Positions 26,632-37,646 of a stretch of DNA of 64,000 bases are shown piece by piece. Position 1 is the stretch's first letter. Each line of letters opens with the position of its first letter. The notes under the pieces were generated by a model. It did no database searches, was not told the origin of the DNA, and worked only from the letters and a program-made list of their open reading frames with translations. The DNA is from Deltaproteobacteria bacterium (lineage in GTDB: Bacteria > Myxococcota_A > Polyangia > Polyangiales > JADJMO01). Position numbers and translations under genes: made by a program. The DNA is taken from positions 1-64,000 of the forward strand of contig JANYDK010000038.1 in NCBI GenBank assembly GCA_025363655.1, in the 5' to 3' direction.

Positions 26632-26653
26632 ACTTTCAAAAATCTTTGAAAGT
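26632..26653 (-). promoter_or_regulatory. Perfect 9+9 bp dyad upstream of the menaquinone operon
   Basis: ACTTTCAAA (26632-26640) and TTTGAAAGT (26645-26653) flank a 4-bp spacer, 17-38 bp before the GTG of the UbiD gene. A further CTTTCAAA (half-site, near 26625-26632) adjoins it. The A/T-rich dyad stands out in a G+C-rich window and sits where an operator or promoter overlap is expected. No regulator gene is adjacent. It could instead be a stem in the mRNA leader, but there is no T-run after it. Confidence 0.55.
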
Positions 26654-26708
26654 ACTGGTAGGGCGACCAAGGGTGACCGTCAACCCCAGGAGCGGTCCCC
26701 GAGGGCAG

Positions 26709-26760
26709 GCGCGGGTGCGGTGCGGGTGTCGGCGCAGGCGCAGGCGCAGGCGCGGCCGAG
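26709..26760. repeat. GC-rich simple repeat (GGCGCA hexamer)
   Basis: After degenerate GCGGGTGCGG units, the hexamer GGCGCA is repeated three times and a fourth copy ends GGCGCG. It lies between the operator dyad and the CheY-like gene stop. A slippage-prone spacer, with no coding signal. Confidence 0.6.
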
Positions 26761-26763
26761 AAC

Positions 26764-27147
26764 TTACTCGGTGACCTTCAGCAGCTCTTTGACCTTCGCG
26801 ATCACCTGCGGGGCCTGAATCGGCTTGGTGATGTACGCGTTGGCGCCGAGGGCGAGGGCGCGTTGGCGGTCCTCCTGCGAGCCCTCGGTGGTGATGATGA
26901 TGATCGGCGTGTCTTTGTGGGTCGCGTCGCTGCGAACCCGCTTCACCAACTTGAGGCCGTCCATGATCGGCATGTTGATGTCGGTGATGATGAGGTCGTA
27001 CTTGGCGTTGGCGAGCTTACGCATGCCGTCGATGCCGTCGTCGGCCTCCGTGACGCGGAGGTTCTTGATGCGGGCGAGCGCGAAGACGAGGAGCTGCCGC
27101 ATCATCGGCGAGTCTTCGACGATCAGGCAGGAATACTGGGGACTCAT
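26764..27147 (-). CDS. CheY-like single-domain response regulator
   Basis: A 127-aa stand-alone receiver. All phosphorylation residues are present: acidic pair in LIVEDSPMMR, phospho-acceptor Asp in IITDINMPIMDG, switch Thr in IIITTEGS and conserved Lys in ITKPIQAP. No output domain follows, so it acts by protein contact or phosphotransfer like CheY. It is 33 bp downstream of the GAF coiled-coil gene and convergent with nothing. The start at 27147 is the only ATG consistent with the receiver's first beta strand. Confidence 0.93.
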   Translation of the reverse strand: MSPQYSCLIVEDSPMMRQLLVFALARIKNLRVTEADDGIDGMRKLANAKYDLIITDINMPIMDGLKLVKRVRSDATHKDTPIIIITTEGSQEDRQRALALGANAYITKPIQAPQVIAKVKELLKVTE

Positions 27148-27180
27148 CGGAACGGTTTCCTTGCGGCTCGCTCTCGGGCG

Positions 27181-28143
27181 TCAGGAGATTTCGGTGAATG
27201 CGTCGAGGCTGGGGAGGTTGCCGCCGTGGATGGCGAAGAGGCGTGCAGCGAGGAGCGCCGCCGCGGCGTGGGCACCGAGGAGCTTGAAGAGCTCGAAATC
27301 GACGTCGACGAACGACGGCTTGTGCTCGAACGTGGAGTAGACGACGAGCACGCCGGCGGTGCGATCGTCGACGCGGAGCGGAATGCAGGCCGCCGGAGCC
27401 TCGAGCGTGCCGCGCGTCGAATCGCCCTCGACCCAGCGCGCGCTGCCCTTGATCCACGCCTCGCCGATGGGGCCTTGCGAGGGCTCGATGCGCCGGAGCT
27501 TGGCGAGCGGCACGCCGTCGCTGGCGATGGGGGCGAGCTGTCCGCGCTCTTCGTCGCACAGATAGAGCGCGAGGACGCGTGCGCCGACGAACTGCGCCAG
27601 GAGCTCTTTCAGGTGCCGGACGATGGTGCGGAGGTCGAGCGTCGAGTGGAGCTGGAAGCTCGCCACGTAGAGGCTCGCGAGCTTGGCGTTCTCTGCCTCG
27701 ATTTCGGCGAAACGCTCGGCGCTGTGCGACCAGGTGTGCGAGGCGTCGGTCGCCCGCGAGACGAGCTCACGCTTCTCTTTTTCGAGCTGCGTGATTTTCA
27801 CCAGCATATCGCGGATGGCGTCGGCGCTGGCGACGTGCGCGCGGAGGGCGGCGTTCTCGCGTTCGAGCTCGCCGAGCCGTGAGCGCAGCTGTTCGTCCTC
27901 GCGGATGAGCTCTTCGGTGAGCTCGGCGCCACGGCGGAAGAACGTCTGGATGAACTGCTCGCGCTTCTCCAACAAGTCGTCGGGCGGCGCGGCACGAACT
28001 TTCGCGGCCTTGGGGGCCGGCTTCGTCGGCTTGCCGCTCGAGGTGCCGTTCGACTTGCTGCTTGCCGTGCCACGCGAACTGACCGCGCGTGCCCCGGCCA
28101 CCGGCTTCGTCGGACGCTGCTTGCCACTCGCCTTGGCCGCCAC
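27181..28143 (-). CDS. Coiled-coil GAF-domain protein
   Basis: A 320-aa protein. Residues 1-55 are a Lys/Ser/Ala/Pro-rich basic tail. A coiled coil follows (about 60-145, with ELERENAALRAHVASADAI and TQLEKEKRELV heptads). The GAF domain (about 150-310) begins LYVASFQLHSTLDLRTIVRHL and contains LALYLCDEERGQLAPIASDG, GPIGEAWIKGSARWVEGD and AACIPLRVDDRTAGVLVVYST. GAF domains sense small ligands or redox state. It starts GTG at 28143, divergent from the Ser/Thr kinase, and is co-transcribed with the CheY-like regulator. Inference: a signalling scaffold or sensor for that regulator. Confidence 0.88.
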   Translation of the reverse strand: MAAKASGKQRPTKPVAGARAVSSRGTASSKSNGTSSGKPTKPAPKAAKVRAAPPDDLLEKREQFIQTFFRRGAELTEELIREDEQLRSRLGELERENAALRAHVASADAIRDMLVKITQLEKEKRELVSRATDASHTWSHSAERFAEIEAENAKLASLYVASFQLHSTLDLRTIVRHLKELLAQFVGARVLALYLCDEERGQLAPIASDGVPLAKLRRIEPSQGPIGEAWIKGSARWVEGDSTRGTLEAPAACIPLRVDDRTAGVLVVYSTFEHKPSFVDVDFELFKLLGAHAAAALLAARLFAIHGGNLPSLDAFTEIS

Positions 28144-28312
28144 GAGGCGAAGCTATCACGAGCCAAAGGCCGCGGTGCGAATTCGCGAGGCGCCGGCACG
28201 GCACGTTCCGTCAGCGCGAACGCTCGTTGCGGGGGCTTTCGACGGCCTGCTAGGGTATCTCTTGGCGTCGTCGCGCCAGGGCTTGCTTCGCTCGACCAAA
28301 CTTTCGGCACCC

Positions 28313-29941
<1,629 letters not shown>

Positions 29942-29956
29942 CCGCGAGGTACCGAC

Positions 29957-31270
29957 CTACAAGAGATTGGCGGCCAGCTCGGCGAGCTCGCTGCGTTCGC
30001 CCTTCGACATCGTGATGTGACCGGCCAGACGCTCGGTGCGGAAGCGCTCGGCGACGACCGAGAGGCCGTTGCTGGCGCTGTCGACGTAGGGGTTGTCGAT
30101 TTGGTGCGGGTCGCCGGTGAGCACGATTTTCGTGCCTTCGCCGGCGCGCGTGATGATCGTCTTGATCTCGTGCGGGGTTAGGTTCTGCGCCTCGTCGACG
30201 ATCAAGTACTGATGCGGCAGCGAGCGACCGCGGATGTACGTCAGCGGCTCGACCTGCACGAGCCCGCCCTCGATCAGCTCGTGGAAGCCGTTGTTGTCGC
30301 GCTTGCCGTGGCTGTAGAGGAACTCGAGGTTGTCGAAAATCGGCTGCATCCAGGGGTTGAGCTTCTCGTCGACGTCGCCCGGCAAGTAGCCGAGATCGCG
30401 ACCGAGCGGCATCACCGGACGAGACACGAGCATGCGCGTGAAGGTGCCGTCCTCGACGACCTTCTTCAGTCCCGCGGCGAGCGCCATCAGCGTCTTGCCG
30501 GTGCCGGCCTTGCCGACGAGCGTGACGAGACGAATCGAGTCGTCGAGGAGCAAATCGAGCGCGAACGCCTGCTCTTTGTTCTTCGGGCGGATGCCCATCA
30601 CACCTTCGCGCGGCACGCGAAGCGGCGTCACCGCGTGCTTGACGCTGTCGTAGCGGCCGAGCGCGGTGTGGTTCTGCGATTCGACGTCCTTGAGGACGAT
30701 GCAGACGTTGGGGGTCAGGCCCTCCTGTTTCGGCGTGTGCGCGCCGTTCTGGAAGAAGCCGTCGACCTCGCCCTTCTCGACGGTGAGCTCGGTGATTCCG
30801 ACCTCGAGCTCGTCGACCGCGAGGCGCGAGTTCTCGTACGTCTCCGCTTCCATGCCGAGGGCGTCGGCGCGGATGCGGAGGTTCGTGTCCATCGTGATGA
30901 AGATGGTCGGACGCGTACGATCGCGATCGCGCTCGTCGAGCGCGGTCTTGAGAATGGCGTGATCTTGCGCGCTGTGATCGAGCGCGACCGGCAGATCTTG
31001 TCGGGTGGTCGGCACCGCGACGCGCAGCTCGCCCATGCCGTCGCCGAGCGAGACGCCCTGCGAGAGGCTGATTTGCGCCTTGTCGCGCAGCTCGTCGAGC
31101 ATGCGCGCGAACTGGCGGCAGTTGCGACCGCGCTCCGTACCCTCGCGCTTGAACTGGTCGATCTCCTCGATCACGTAGATCGGGATCACGATGTCGTTGT
31201 CTTCGAATTTGAAGATCGCTTTGGGGTCGTGGATGAGGACGTTCGTATCGAGGACGTAGTTCTTCTTCAC
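29957..31270 (-). CDS. PIN-PhoH family ATPase/ribonuclease
   Basis: A 437-aa fusion of an N-terminal PIN nuclease domain (VLDTNVLIHDPKAIF at the start, FITMDTNLRIRADALG and NSRLAVDEL acidic residues) with a C-terminal PhoH ATPase. The ATPase has Walker A LVGKAGTGKTLMALAAG near 252-268 and LIVDEAQNLTPHEIKTII plus IVLTGDPHQID. PIN-PhoH proteins are RNA helicase/RNase proteins (PhoH2/YlaK class). Length is as expected. It is convergent with the kinase gene and has its promoter facing the gene-poor interval before typA. Confidence 0.92.
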   Translation of the reverse strand: MKKNYVLDTNVLIHDPKAIFKFEDNDIVIPIYVIEEIDQFKREGTERGRNCRQFARMLDELRDKAQISLSQGVSLGDGMGELRVAVPTTRQDLPVALDHSAQDHAILKTALDERDRDRTRPTIFITMDTNLRIRADALGMEAETYENSRLAVDELEVGITELTVEKGEVDGFFQNGAHTPKQEGLTPNVCIVLKDVESQNHTALGRYDSVKHAVTPLRVPREGVMGIRPKNKEQAFALDLLLDDSIRLVTLVGKAGTGKTLMALAAGLKKVVEDGTFTRMLVSRPVMPLGRDLGYLPGDVDEKLNPWMQPIFDNLEFLYSHGKRDNNGFHELIEGGLVQVEPLTYIRGRSLPHQYLIVDEAQNLTPHEIKTIITRAGEGTKIVLTGDPHQIDNPYVDSASNGLSVVAERFRTERLAGHITMSKGERSELAELAANLL

Positions 31271-31467
31271 CGCTAGTGAGCTCCCCGCGAGGACACACGA
31301 ACCGGACGGGCAATCGCTGCCCCCCGCAACATCCGGTTTCGTTATCGCAGATTCCGGCCGCTGCCTACCGCCAGCGGGCGATTCGATGACTGCTCAGCAT
31401 GTTTTCGCAAAGGATGCCTCCGGCACCTTTGCCGAGCCGGTCGATCTCGCTCCGCTCGGTCGCCGTC

Positions 31468-31617
31468 TCAGCGTTCGGGCTCGGCCGAGCTCGCCTGATC
31501 GAGGCTGCGAACGGGCGCATTGCAAGGCTTTCGCTCGCCGCACCCGAGGGCGACGAGCGAGCAGCCGAGACCGAGGGCAGCGAGGACGATCGGGAGAATC
31601 AGCCGAGGGAGACGCAC
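31468..31617 (-). CDS. Small putative lipoprotein
   Basis: A 49-aa open frame starting at GTG 31617. It begins MRLPRLILPIVLAALGLGC and then has SLVALGCGERKPC. The basic start, hydrophobic core and lipobox (LGLGC or VALGC) fit a tiny lipoprotein with a short tail ending SSAEPER. It lies 29 bp downstream of typA on the same strand. There is no clear ribosome site, the stop codon of the upstream frame is only 12 nt before the GTG, and there is no homology evidence, so this is tentative. Confidence 0.45.
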   Translation of the reverse strand: MRLPRLILPIVLAALGLGCSLVALGCGERKPCNAPVRSLDQASSAEPER

Positions 31618-31646
31618 CCGGCGAGCATATCAGGCCTTTGCGAGGC

Positions 31647-33524
31647 TCAGGCTTCGGCTTCGCCCGCGACGCCCTGACGCTCTTCGATGGCATCTTCACG
31701 GCGCGGACGGCGGTTGCACTGGAGGATGATCTTGCGGACGCGGACCGCGTCGGGGGTGACCTCGACCAGCTCGTCGGCGTCGATCCACTCCATCGCGGTC
31801 TCGATGTTGAGCGTCTTCGGCACCGCCAGCATGACGTTCTCGTCCTTGCCGTGGTTACGGACGTTGGTCAGCTTCTTCTCGCGGATGGCGTTGACGTCGG
31901 TGTCGTTCGGCCGATTGTGCTCGCCGATGATCATGCCTTCGTAGACGTCGGCGCCGGGGCTGAGGAAGAACCCGCCGCGCGCTTGCAGATGGTGCAAGGC
32001 GTACGGCGTGGTGACGCCGGCGCGATCGGAGACGATGGCGCCGCAGGGGCGCTTCATCATAGGACCGCCCCAGGGCTCCCAACCTTCGAACTGGGTGTTG
32101 AGGAGGCCGGTGCCACGCGTCGAGGTGAGGAACTCGCCGCGGAAGCCGATGAGGCCACGCGAGGGGACGCGGAATTCGAGGCGCGCGCGCCCAAAGCCCG
32201 GGTTCGCCATCTTCACCATGCGACCACGGCGCTGGCCGAGGCGATCGGTGACGGTGCCGATGAAGCTCTCGGGGACGTCGACGACGACGAGCTCGAGCGG
32301 TTCGCACATCTGGCCGTCGACCTCCTTGGTGACGACCTCGGGGTTCGACATCTGCACTTCGTAGCCTTCGCGGCGCATCGTCTCGACGAGGATCGCGAGC
32401 TGCAATTCGCCGCGGCCGAAGACGCTGAAGGTGTCGGGGCTGTCGGTCTCCTCGACGCGGATCGCGAGGTTTCGGCGCGTCTCTTTCTGGAGGCGCTCGC
32501 GGAGGTGACGCGACGTCAGGTACTTCGAGGTCTTGCTCTTGCCGGCGAACGGCGAGGTGTTGACGCCGATGCGAATTTTCAGCGTCGGCTCTTCGACGTG
32601 GATGCGCGCGAGCGGCTCGATGACCTCACCGACGGCGCCCGGGATGCCGATCGTGTCGCCGATGTAGACGTCCTCGATGCCGGCGATGGCGACGATCTCG
32701 CCCGCCTCGGCCACTTGGATGGTGGTGCGCTTCATCCCTTCGAAGGCCGAGAGGACCTTGATGGTGCCCTTGAAGAGGCCCTTTTGCCCGACGATGTGGA
32801 CGGCGTCGCCCGAGCGGATCGTCCCTTGGACGATTCGGCCGATGGCGAGCTTGCCCACGTACTCGTCGTGATCGAGGTTGGAGACGAGGATGCGGAGCGG
32901 CGCGTCCTTGTCGCCTTCGGGCTGCTTGATCTTGTCGAGGATGGTCTCGAAGAGGGGACCGAGATCTTTTGCCTCGTCGGCGAGCTCACGCTTGGCGAGC
33001 CCGAGCTTGCCGATGGCGTAGAGCACCGGGAAGTCGGCCTGCATGTCGTTGGCTTCGAGGTCGCAGAAGAGGTCGAAGACCTCGGAGACGACGTCCTCGG
33101 CGCGCGCGTCCTGGCGGTCGATCTTGTTGATCACCGCGATGACCGGGAAGCCGCGCTCGAGGCACTTGCGAAGGACGAAGCGCGTCTGCGGGAGCGGCCC
33201 CTCGGCGGCGTCGACGAGGAGCAGCGCTCCGTCGGCCATCGAAAGAATGCGCTCGACCTCACCACCGAAGTCGGCGTGGCCCGGCGTGTCGATGATGTTG
33301 ATTTTCACCTCTTCGCCGCGAACTCGGCCCCAGCGGACGCGGGTGTTCTTGGCGAGGATGGTGATGCCGCGCTCCTTCTCGAGATCGTTCGAGTCCATGA
33401 TGCGCTCGGCGACCTGCTCGTTTTCACGGAAGACGCCGCTCTGTTTGAGCATGGCGTCGACGAGGGTGGTCTTGCCGTGGTCGACGTGCGCGACGATGGC
33501 GATGTTTCGGAGCTTCTGGGCCAT
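31647..33524 (-). CDS. typA: Translational GTPase TypA/BipA
   Basis: A 625-aa translational GTPase that binds the ribosome and helps 50S assembly and stress response. G domain motifs: G1 AHVDHGKTT near 11-19, switch [11 protein letters not shown]3 [15 protein letters not shown]4 [12 protein letters not shown]. The TypA-specific C-terminal part ([58 protein letters not shown]) is intact. An 18-residue upstream ATG extension lacks support; ATG 33524 starts at the family's usual [17 protein letters not shown]. Confidence 0.96.
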   Translation of the reverse strand: MAQKLRNIAIVAHVDHGKTTLVDAMLKQSGVFRENEQVAERIMDSNDLEKERGITILAKNTRVRWGRVRGEEVKINIIDTPGHADFGGEVERILSMADGALLLVDAAEGPLPQTRFVLRKCLERGFPVIAVINKIDRQDARAEDVVSEVFDLFCDLEANDMQADFPVLYAIGKLGLAKRELADEAKDLGPLFETILDKIKQPEGDKDAPLRILVSNLDHDEYVGKLAIGRIVQGTIRSGDAVHIVGQKGLFKGTIKVLSAFEGMKRTTIQVAEAGEIVAIAGIEDVYIGDTIGIPGAVGEVIEPLARIHVEEPTLKIRIGVNTSPFAGKSKTSKYLTSRHLRERLQKETRRNLAIRVEETDSPDTFSVFGRGELQLAILVETMRREGYEVQMSNPEVVTKEVDGQMCEPLELVVVDVPESFIGTVTDRLGQRRGRMVKMANPGFGRARLEFRVPSRGLIGFRGEFLTSTRGTGLLNTQFEGWEPWGGPMMKRPCGAIVSDRAGVTTPYALHHLQARGGFFLSPGADVYEGMIIGEHNRPNDTDVNAIREKKLTNVRNHGKDENVMLAVPKTLNIETAMEWIDADELVEVTPDAVRVRKIILQCNRRPRREDAIEERQGVAGEAEA

Positions 33525-33617
33525 GGGGGCGCGGCGAACTAGCACGGCGCGCGGGCTCGCGCCATGTCTGTCTCCCAACCCGTCGATCCACGCGACGGAT
33601 CGCCATGCGGATCGCGC

Positions 33618-34823
33618 CTACTTGCAGAACCCGTCGATGCAGACCTTGCCCGTGGCGCACGCCTTGGGAGGTGTGGTGGTCGGATCGCAGTCCGTACCGA
33701 GGTTGGTCGACGAACCACAAACGTCGTGAGCGCCCGACGAGGTCGTCACCGACTTGCAGACCGGGAACTTGTCGGCCTTGGCGCAAGTGGTCGTATCGGT
33801 CGAACCGGTGCAAGCGAGGTAGCAGTTGTGGTGGAGGCAGATGGAGCCGGTGGCGCAGAGGTCCTGCACGCCGTCTTTGGTGCCGTCCTTGTCACAGAAG
33901 AAGCTCGGCTGATCGTTGGGGACGCAGCCGCCCGCGACGCAGACGAGGCCCGGACGACAGGAGCCGTCGGTCGCGCACTTGTCGACGCAGTGGGTAGCCA
34001 CGCACTTCGCGGTGCTCGAGCAACTCGCACCGCCATCGGTGCCCGCGTCTCCGCCCGTAGCGCCGCAGGCCGAGGCCCCGCCGACGCAGGTGCCGGACTT
34101 GGTGTCGCAGGTGTAGCCGGACGCGCAGCCGCTCGTGGCCGTGCACTTGGCGATGCAACGACCATCGACGCACGACTTGCCGTCGAGGCATTGCGTCGAG
34201 TCGGTGCAGAGATCTTTCGCAGCCTTGCAGAGGCCGCCGAGACATAGCGATCCGGCGCCGGTCTTCGCCGTGCAGTCGCCGTCGGCCGCGCACGCGTTGG
34301 GATCGGTCGAGGTGCAGACCTTCCCGCCCGCACCATCGTCGGCGCACTTGTAGCCGCTGATGCAGCCCGTGGTCGTGCAGTCGATGACGGGCGGCTTGGT
34401 GTCGGCGCTGTCGGCGGTGTCGGAGCCAGCGTCGCTCGAGGTATCGGGGCCGGCATCGGCCGACGAACAGGTGTAGACGCCGCCACCGGCGTTCGTACAC
34501 GTCTGCCCCGTCGAACAAGCCCGCTCGGCGCTGCGACAGTCATACGGGAGGCACTGGTAGCGCCCCGTCGTGACCGAGGAGCAGACGTAGCCGGAGGGAC
34601 AGCCTGGGTCGCAACCGTCGGTCGGTACGCCGGTGTCGACCTCGGCGGTCGGCTGGGGCCCGACGCAGTTCGGGTCTTGGGCGCAGCTGTCGGCCGAGTA
34701 GATGGGGCAGCCGGACACCGCGACGACGGAGGCCGAGACGAGCCCGATCGCGGTGAGCAGCGGGAAAAGGCGGCTCGACCTGCGAGAAGCTGAGGTGGAC
34801 GGGCGCTGGGACACCGGGGACAT
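33618..34823 (-). CDS. Cysteine-rich secreted lipoprotein
   Basis: A 401-aa protein. The long signal peptide has a basic start, hydrophobic LFPLLTAIGLVSASVVAVSG and a lipobox SGC near residue 39. The mature part is rich in Cys (about 40), Gly, Asp, Thr and Ser, with repeated short disulphide knots such as GCDPGCPSGYVCSSV, CTNAGGGVYTCSS, CVDGRCIAKCTATSGC and CATGKVCIDGFCK. A Asp/Ser/Thr-rich linker (about 125-145) separates knots. Such modular Cys-rich lipoproteins are common and often surface-displayed in Myxococcota. A GGGAGG site 8 nt before the ATG at 34823 decides the start. Function is unknown. Confidence 0.88.
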   Translation of the reverse strand: MSPVSQRPSTSASRRSSRLFPLLTAIGLVSASVVAVSGCPIYSADSCAQDPNCVGPQPTAEVDTGVPTDGCDPGCPSGYVCSSVTTGRYQCLPYDCRSAERACSTGQTCTNAGGGVYTCSSADAGPDTSSDAGSDTADSADTKPPVIDCTTTGCISGYKCADDGAGGKVCTSTDPNACAADGDCTAKTGAGSLCLGGLCKAAKDLCTDSTQCLDGKSCVDGRCIAKCTATSGCASGYTCDTKSGTCVGGASACGATGGDAGTDGGASCSSTAKCVATHCVDKCATDGSCRPGLVCVAGGCVPNDQPSFFCDKDGTKDGVQDLCATGSICLHHNCYLACTGSTDTTTCAKADKFPVCKSVTTSSGAHDVCGSSTNLGTDCDPTTTPPKACATGKVCIDGFCK

Positions 34824-35217
34824 CGGGGAACCTCCCTGCCGAACGGACGAGGGCAACGACGGCAACGACGGCAATCGAAACAGACCGCGTCCAGCTGCTG
34901 CTGCGACGACTGGTACGAAGGCTAGCAACCGATGTGCCTTCGTTCCAGCGAACCGGGAACACAGACGTCCGTCGCCTGATTCCGGGAATCGACCGACTGC
35001 GGAGAACGAGGGCGTATCCAGGCCTTCACACCACCACGGACCGCCGTGCCCGGTGGGCGAGGGTCGGCCGGTCGCCTCCCGGCAAGTCCACGTTCGACGC
35101 ATCTTGGCGGAATCGTTCCCCACTTCGGTGGCGTGTGTTAGCTTTTGCGACGATCATTCCCGCGGAGCCGCGTGGCTTCAACGAGCCGCGGCACCCCTGG
35201 AAGAGCCTCGCCCCGCG
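34824..35217. other. Divergent intergenic region
   Basis: A 394-bp stretch between two divergent genes (the Cys-rich lipoprotein and the MJ0042 protein). Open frames here are extensions of the neighbours' frames without their own signals. I see no ribosome site, hairpin or RNA motif that I could name; it should hold the promoters of both genes. Confidence 0.6.
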
Positions 35218-37644
35218 ATGGACGTCACCTGCCCCCGCTGCCAGACCGACTACGAGTTCGACGACGCGCTCGTCTCGGAGCGTGGCACGACGGTCAAGTG
35301 CACCAATTGCGGGCACCAGTTCCGCGTCTTCCGTCCGCGAGTCTCGCAGACCGGCGTGCCCACCGCGCAGGTGGCCGAGCTGTGGCGCATCGAGCGTCGC
35401 GAGGGCGAGCCTCTGGAGCTGCGCAGCCTCGTCGAGCTCCAACGCGCCATCCGCGCCGGTCGAATCTCGCGCCAGGACATGCTCCGTCGAGGTGACGGTC
35501 CGCTCCGTCGCGTCGGTGACATTCCCGAGCTCGAACCCTTCTTTCCCGCGGGTCGCGGCGGTCCGCAGTCCCAGCACACGCTGCCTTTGCCCAGCCTCGG
35601 CAACGTCGTCCAACAACAACAACAGTCCCCGCAAACGGGGCCGAGGGTGCCAGCCCATACGCCAGCGTATGGACGCAGCGGGGGTGGCTCGGGGACGCTT
35701 CGGCCAGGTCCGCCGCCACGCACGAACGAGCCCTCGAATCCCGGGCATCGGAGCAACCCGCCGACGCCGACCAACCTACGGACGCCGCTCGGTCTCTCTC
35801 CCTATGTTCCCGCGCAACACGCGCCGACACCGGCGCCGGTACACGACCCGCACGACAACGTCGATCCGCCGACGCTGCCGATGCAGCAGATGTCCGCCAC
35901 CGAGGCCGCCGCTCGTCTCGCCGCCATCGAACGCGAAGCACGCGAGGCGCGCGAAGTACGTGAACGCGAAGCACGTGAACGTGAGGCGAGCGAGCCCGGT
36001 CGTCGGATGACGCCGCCACCGCGCAATACACCGCTTCCACCGCCACGGCCGCCTCCGCCTCATCGCAGCGATGCGCCGCCAGGCCGAGACGAACGCGTCT
36101 CGCTCTCCCAGCTCGCCTCCGAGCTCCCGGGTGCACGACCCGACCCTGCTGCGCTGCGTGCACCGTCCCTCGACGAGCCCGAGCCGCCGACGCAGAGGCG
36201 TGACCCAACGGGGGGACGACTGCTCGCGAATTCGACTTCGACCGGGAATGGCCGCGAGGGCTCGCGCGAAGAGCTCTACGAATCTCTCTTTCCGCCCTCG
36301 AACCACAAGAAGAGCGGTGGCGCCGGCAAGTGGATCGTCGCGTTGCTCGTCGTCGGTGGGCTCGTCGCTGCCGGCGCGACGGTGGGTCGGCCGTACATCA
36401 TGAAGTTGGTCGCTGGCAGCCCGCCCAGCTCGGCGTCGAGCGCGCCAGCACCGACGTCGTCGCCCAGGCTGCAAGACGCCGTCGCAGCGGGCGATCGCGC
36501 GCGCACCGAAGGCGATTTCGTCGCCGCACGCGAGGCCTATCTCCGCGCCACGGTCATCGACGAGAAATCGATGGCTGCTTGGGACGGCTTCTGCGCAGCC
36601 GAGACCGAGCTCGCGATCGCGCACTGGATCGCCTCGCTCATCACCGGCTCGTCGCTCGAACGCGATCAAGCCGCGAGCCTCGGCGGATCGGCGGCGCGCA
36701 CCTGTGCACGTTGGGTCGAGCTCATGCGCGCGACCGAAGACGGCACGAAGAAGGCCTCCGACGACCTCCGCTCGGCCCGTGCCCTCGCAGCGCAAGGCGA
36801 CGCGGCAGGCGTTCGTCTCTATCTCCCGACGCACGCCGGCGACGCCACGTTGACGGCGATGGTGACGCTCGTCGATGCCTCCAAACAGGACACCAAGGCC
36901 GTCGAAGCTGCCGCCAAACAGGTCGCGCCGCAGCTGGGAAAGGTGGCGCTGACGTCGCTCTCGACGCCGGCCGATCTCGCTGTCGCTGCCTACGTCGCCG
37001 CTGTCGGCGGACCGCCCCATCGCGCGCAAGACGTCATCGACGAGCTGGTGAAACGAGCCCCGAAGCACCTGCTGCTCGACACGCTGAAGCAGCTCGTCTC
37101 CGGCGGACCGATCGACGCCGGTCCGCTCCCCCTGCCCTCTACTTCAGTCACGCCCTTTCCGAGCACGACGTCGACCAAGCTCGCCTCCGGTGACCCGACC
37201 GGCGCGCCGACGCCGAAGGGAACGACGACCGGCCCCGGCATTCCTTCCGGCGACTACCGCGACTTCGACAAGAAGGGCCACGAGGCGCTCGCCGGTGGTG
37301 ACGCGAGCAAGGCCGAGACGTACTTCCGCGCGGCGCTGGCGCAACAGCCGGGCGACGTCGATGCGCTCTTCGGGCTCGGTCAAATCGAACGTTCGCGCGG
37401 CAATCACGTGGGCGCCATCGGCTACTTCAAGCAGGTGCTCGAGCACTCGCCGGGGTTCGGGCCGGCGCGCCTCGCGCTCGCCGACGAGCAATGGGCGACG
37501 GGCGCGCAGGGCGAGGCCGTCACCAACTACAAGGCCTACCTCGAGCAGGTGCCGACGGGCTCCGGCGCCGACCGCGCGCGCGCACGCACCGGACAAACCG
37601 AAGGCACCACCACCAAACCGCCGGACCCTGCGCCGACCGAGTGA
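35218..37644 (+). CDS. MJ0042 zinc-ribbon / TPR membrane protein
   Basis: An 808-aa protein in layers. Residues 1-40 form an MJ0042-type zinc ribbon (VTCPRCQTDYEF and VKCTNCGHQFRVF, two CxxC pairs). A short domain with RRVGDIPELEPFF follows (about 58-105, resembling the GYF-like/DUF regulatory modules of this phylum). A long Pro/Gln/Ser-rich disordered region spans about 110-350 with an E/R-rich charged stretch (AREAREVREREAREREA). One transmembrane helix lies near 362-382 (WIVALLVVGGLVAAGATVG). The outer part has Ala-rich helical repeats and at least one clear TPR pair near 695-760 (GHEALAGGDASKAETYFR, VDALFGLGQIERSRG). Followed 2 bp later by sppA, so the pair is probably one transcript. Confidence 0.87.
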   Translation: MDVTCPRCQTDYEFDDALVSERGTTVKCTNCGHQFRVFRPRVSQTGVPTAQVAELWRIERREGEPLELRSLVELQRAIRAGRISRQDMLRRGDGPLRRVGDIPELEPFFPAGRGGPQSQHTLPLPSLGNVVQQQQQSPQTGPRVPAHTPAYGRSGGGSGTLRPGPPPRTNEPSNPGHRSNPPTPTNLRTPLGLSPYVPAQHAPTPAPVHDPHDNVDPPTLPMQQMSATEAAARLAAIEREAREAREVREREAREREASEPGRRMTPPPRNTPLPPPRPPPPHRSDAPPGRDERVSLSQLASELPGARPDPAALRAPSLDEPEPPTQRRDPTGGRLLANSTSTGNGREGSREELYESLFPPSNHKKSGGAGKWIVALLVVGGLVAAGATVGRPYIMKLVAGSPPSSASSAPAPTSSPRLQDAVAAGDRARTEGDFVAAREAYLRATVIDEKSMAAWDGFCAAETELAIAHWIASLITGSSLERDQAASLGGSAARTCARWVELMRATEDGTKKASDDLRSARALAAQGDAAGVRLYLPTHAGDATLTAMVTLVDASKQDTKAVEAAAKQVAPQLGKVALTSLSTPADLAVAAYVAAVGGPPHRAQDVIDELVKRAPKHLLLDTLKQLVSGGPIDAGPLPLPSTSVTPFPSTTSTKLASGDPTGAPTPKGTTTGPGIPSGDYRDFDKKGHEALAGGDASKAETYFRAALAQQPGDVDALFGLGQIERSRGNHVGAIGYFKQVLEHSPGFGPARLALADEQWATGAQGEAVTNYKAYLEQVPTGSGADRARARTGQTEGTTTKPPDPAPTE

Positions 37645-37646
37645 AC

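Noticed and set aside
31386-33542. A 718-codon plus-strand frame opposite typA
   Set aside because: typA is unmistakable on the minus strand; the plus frame is its shadow.
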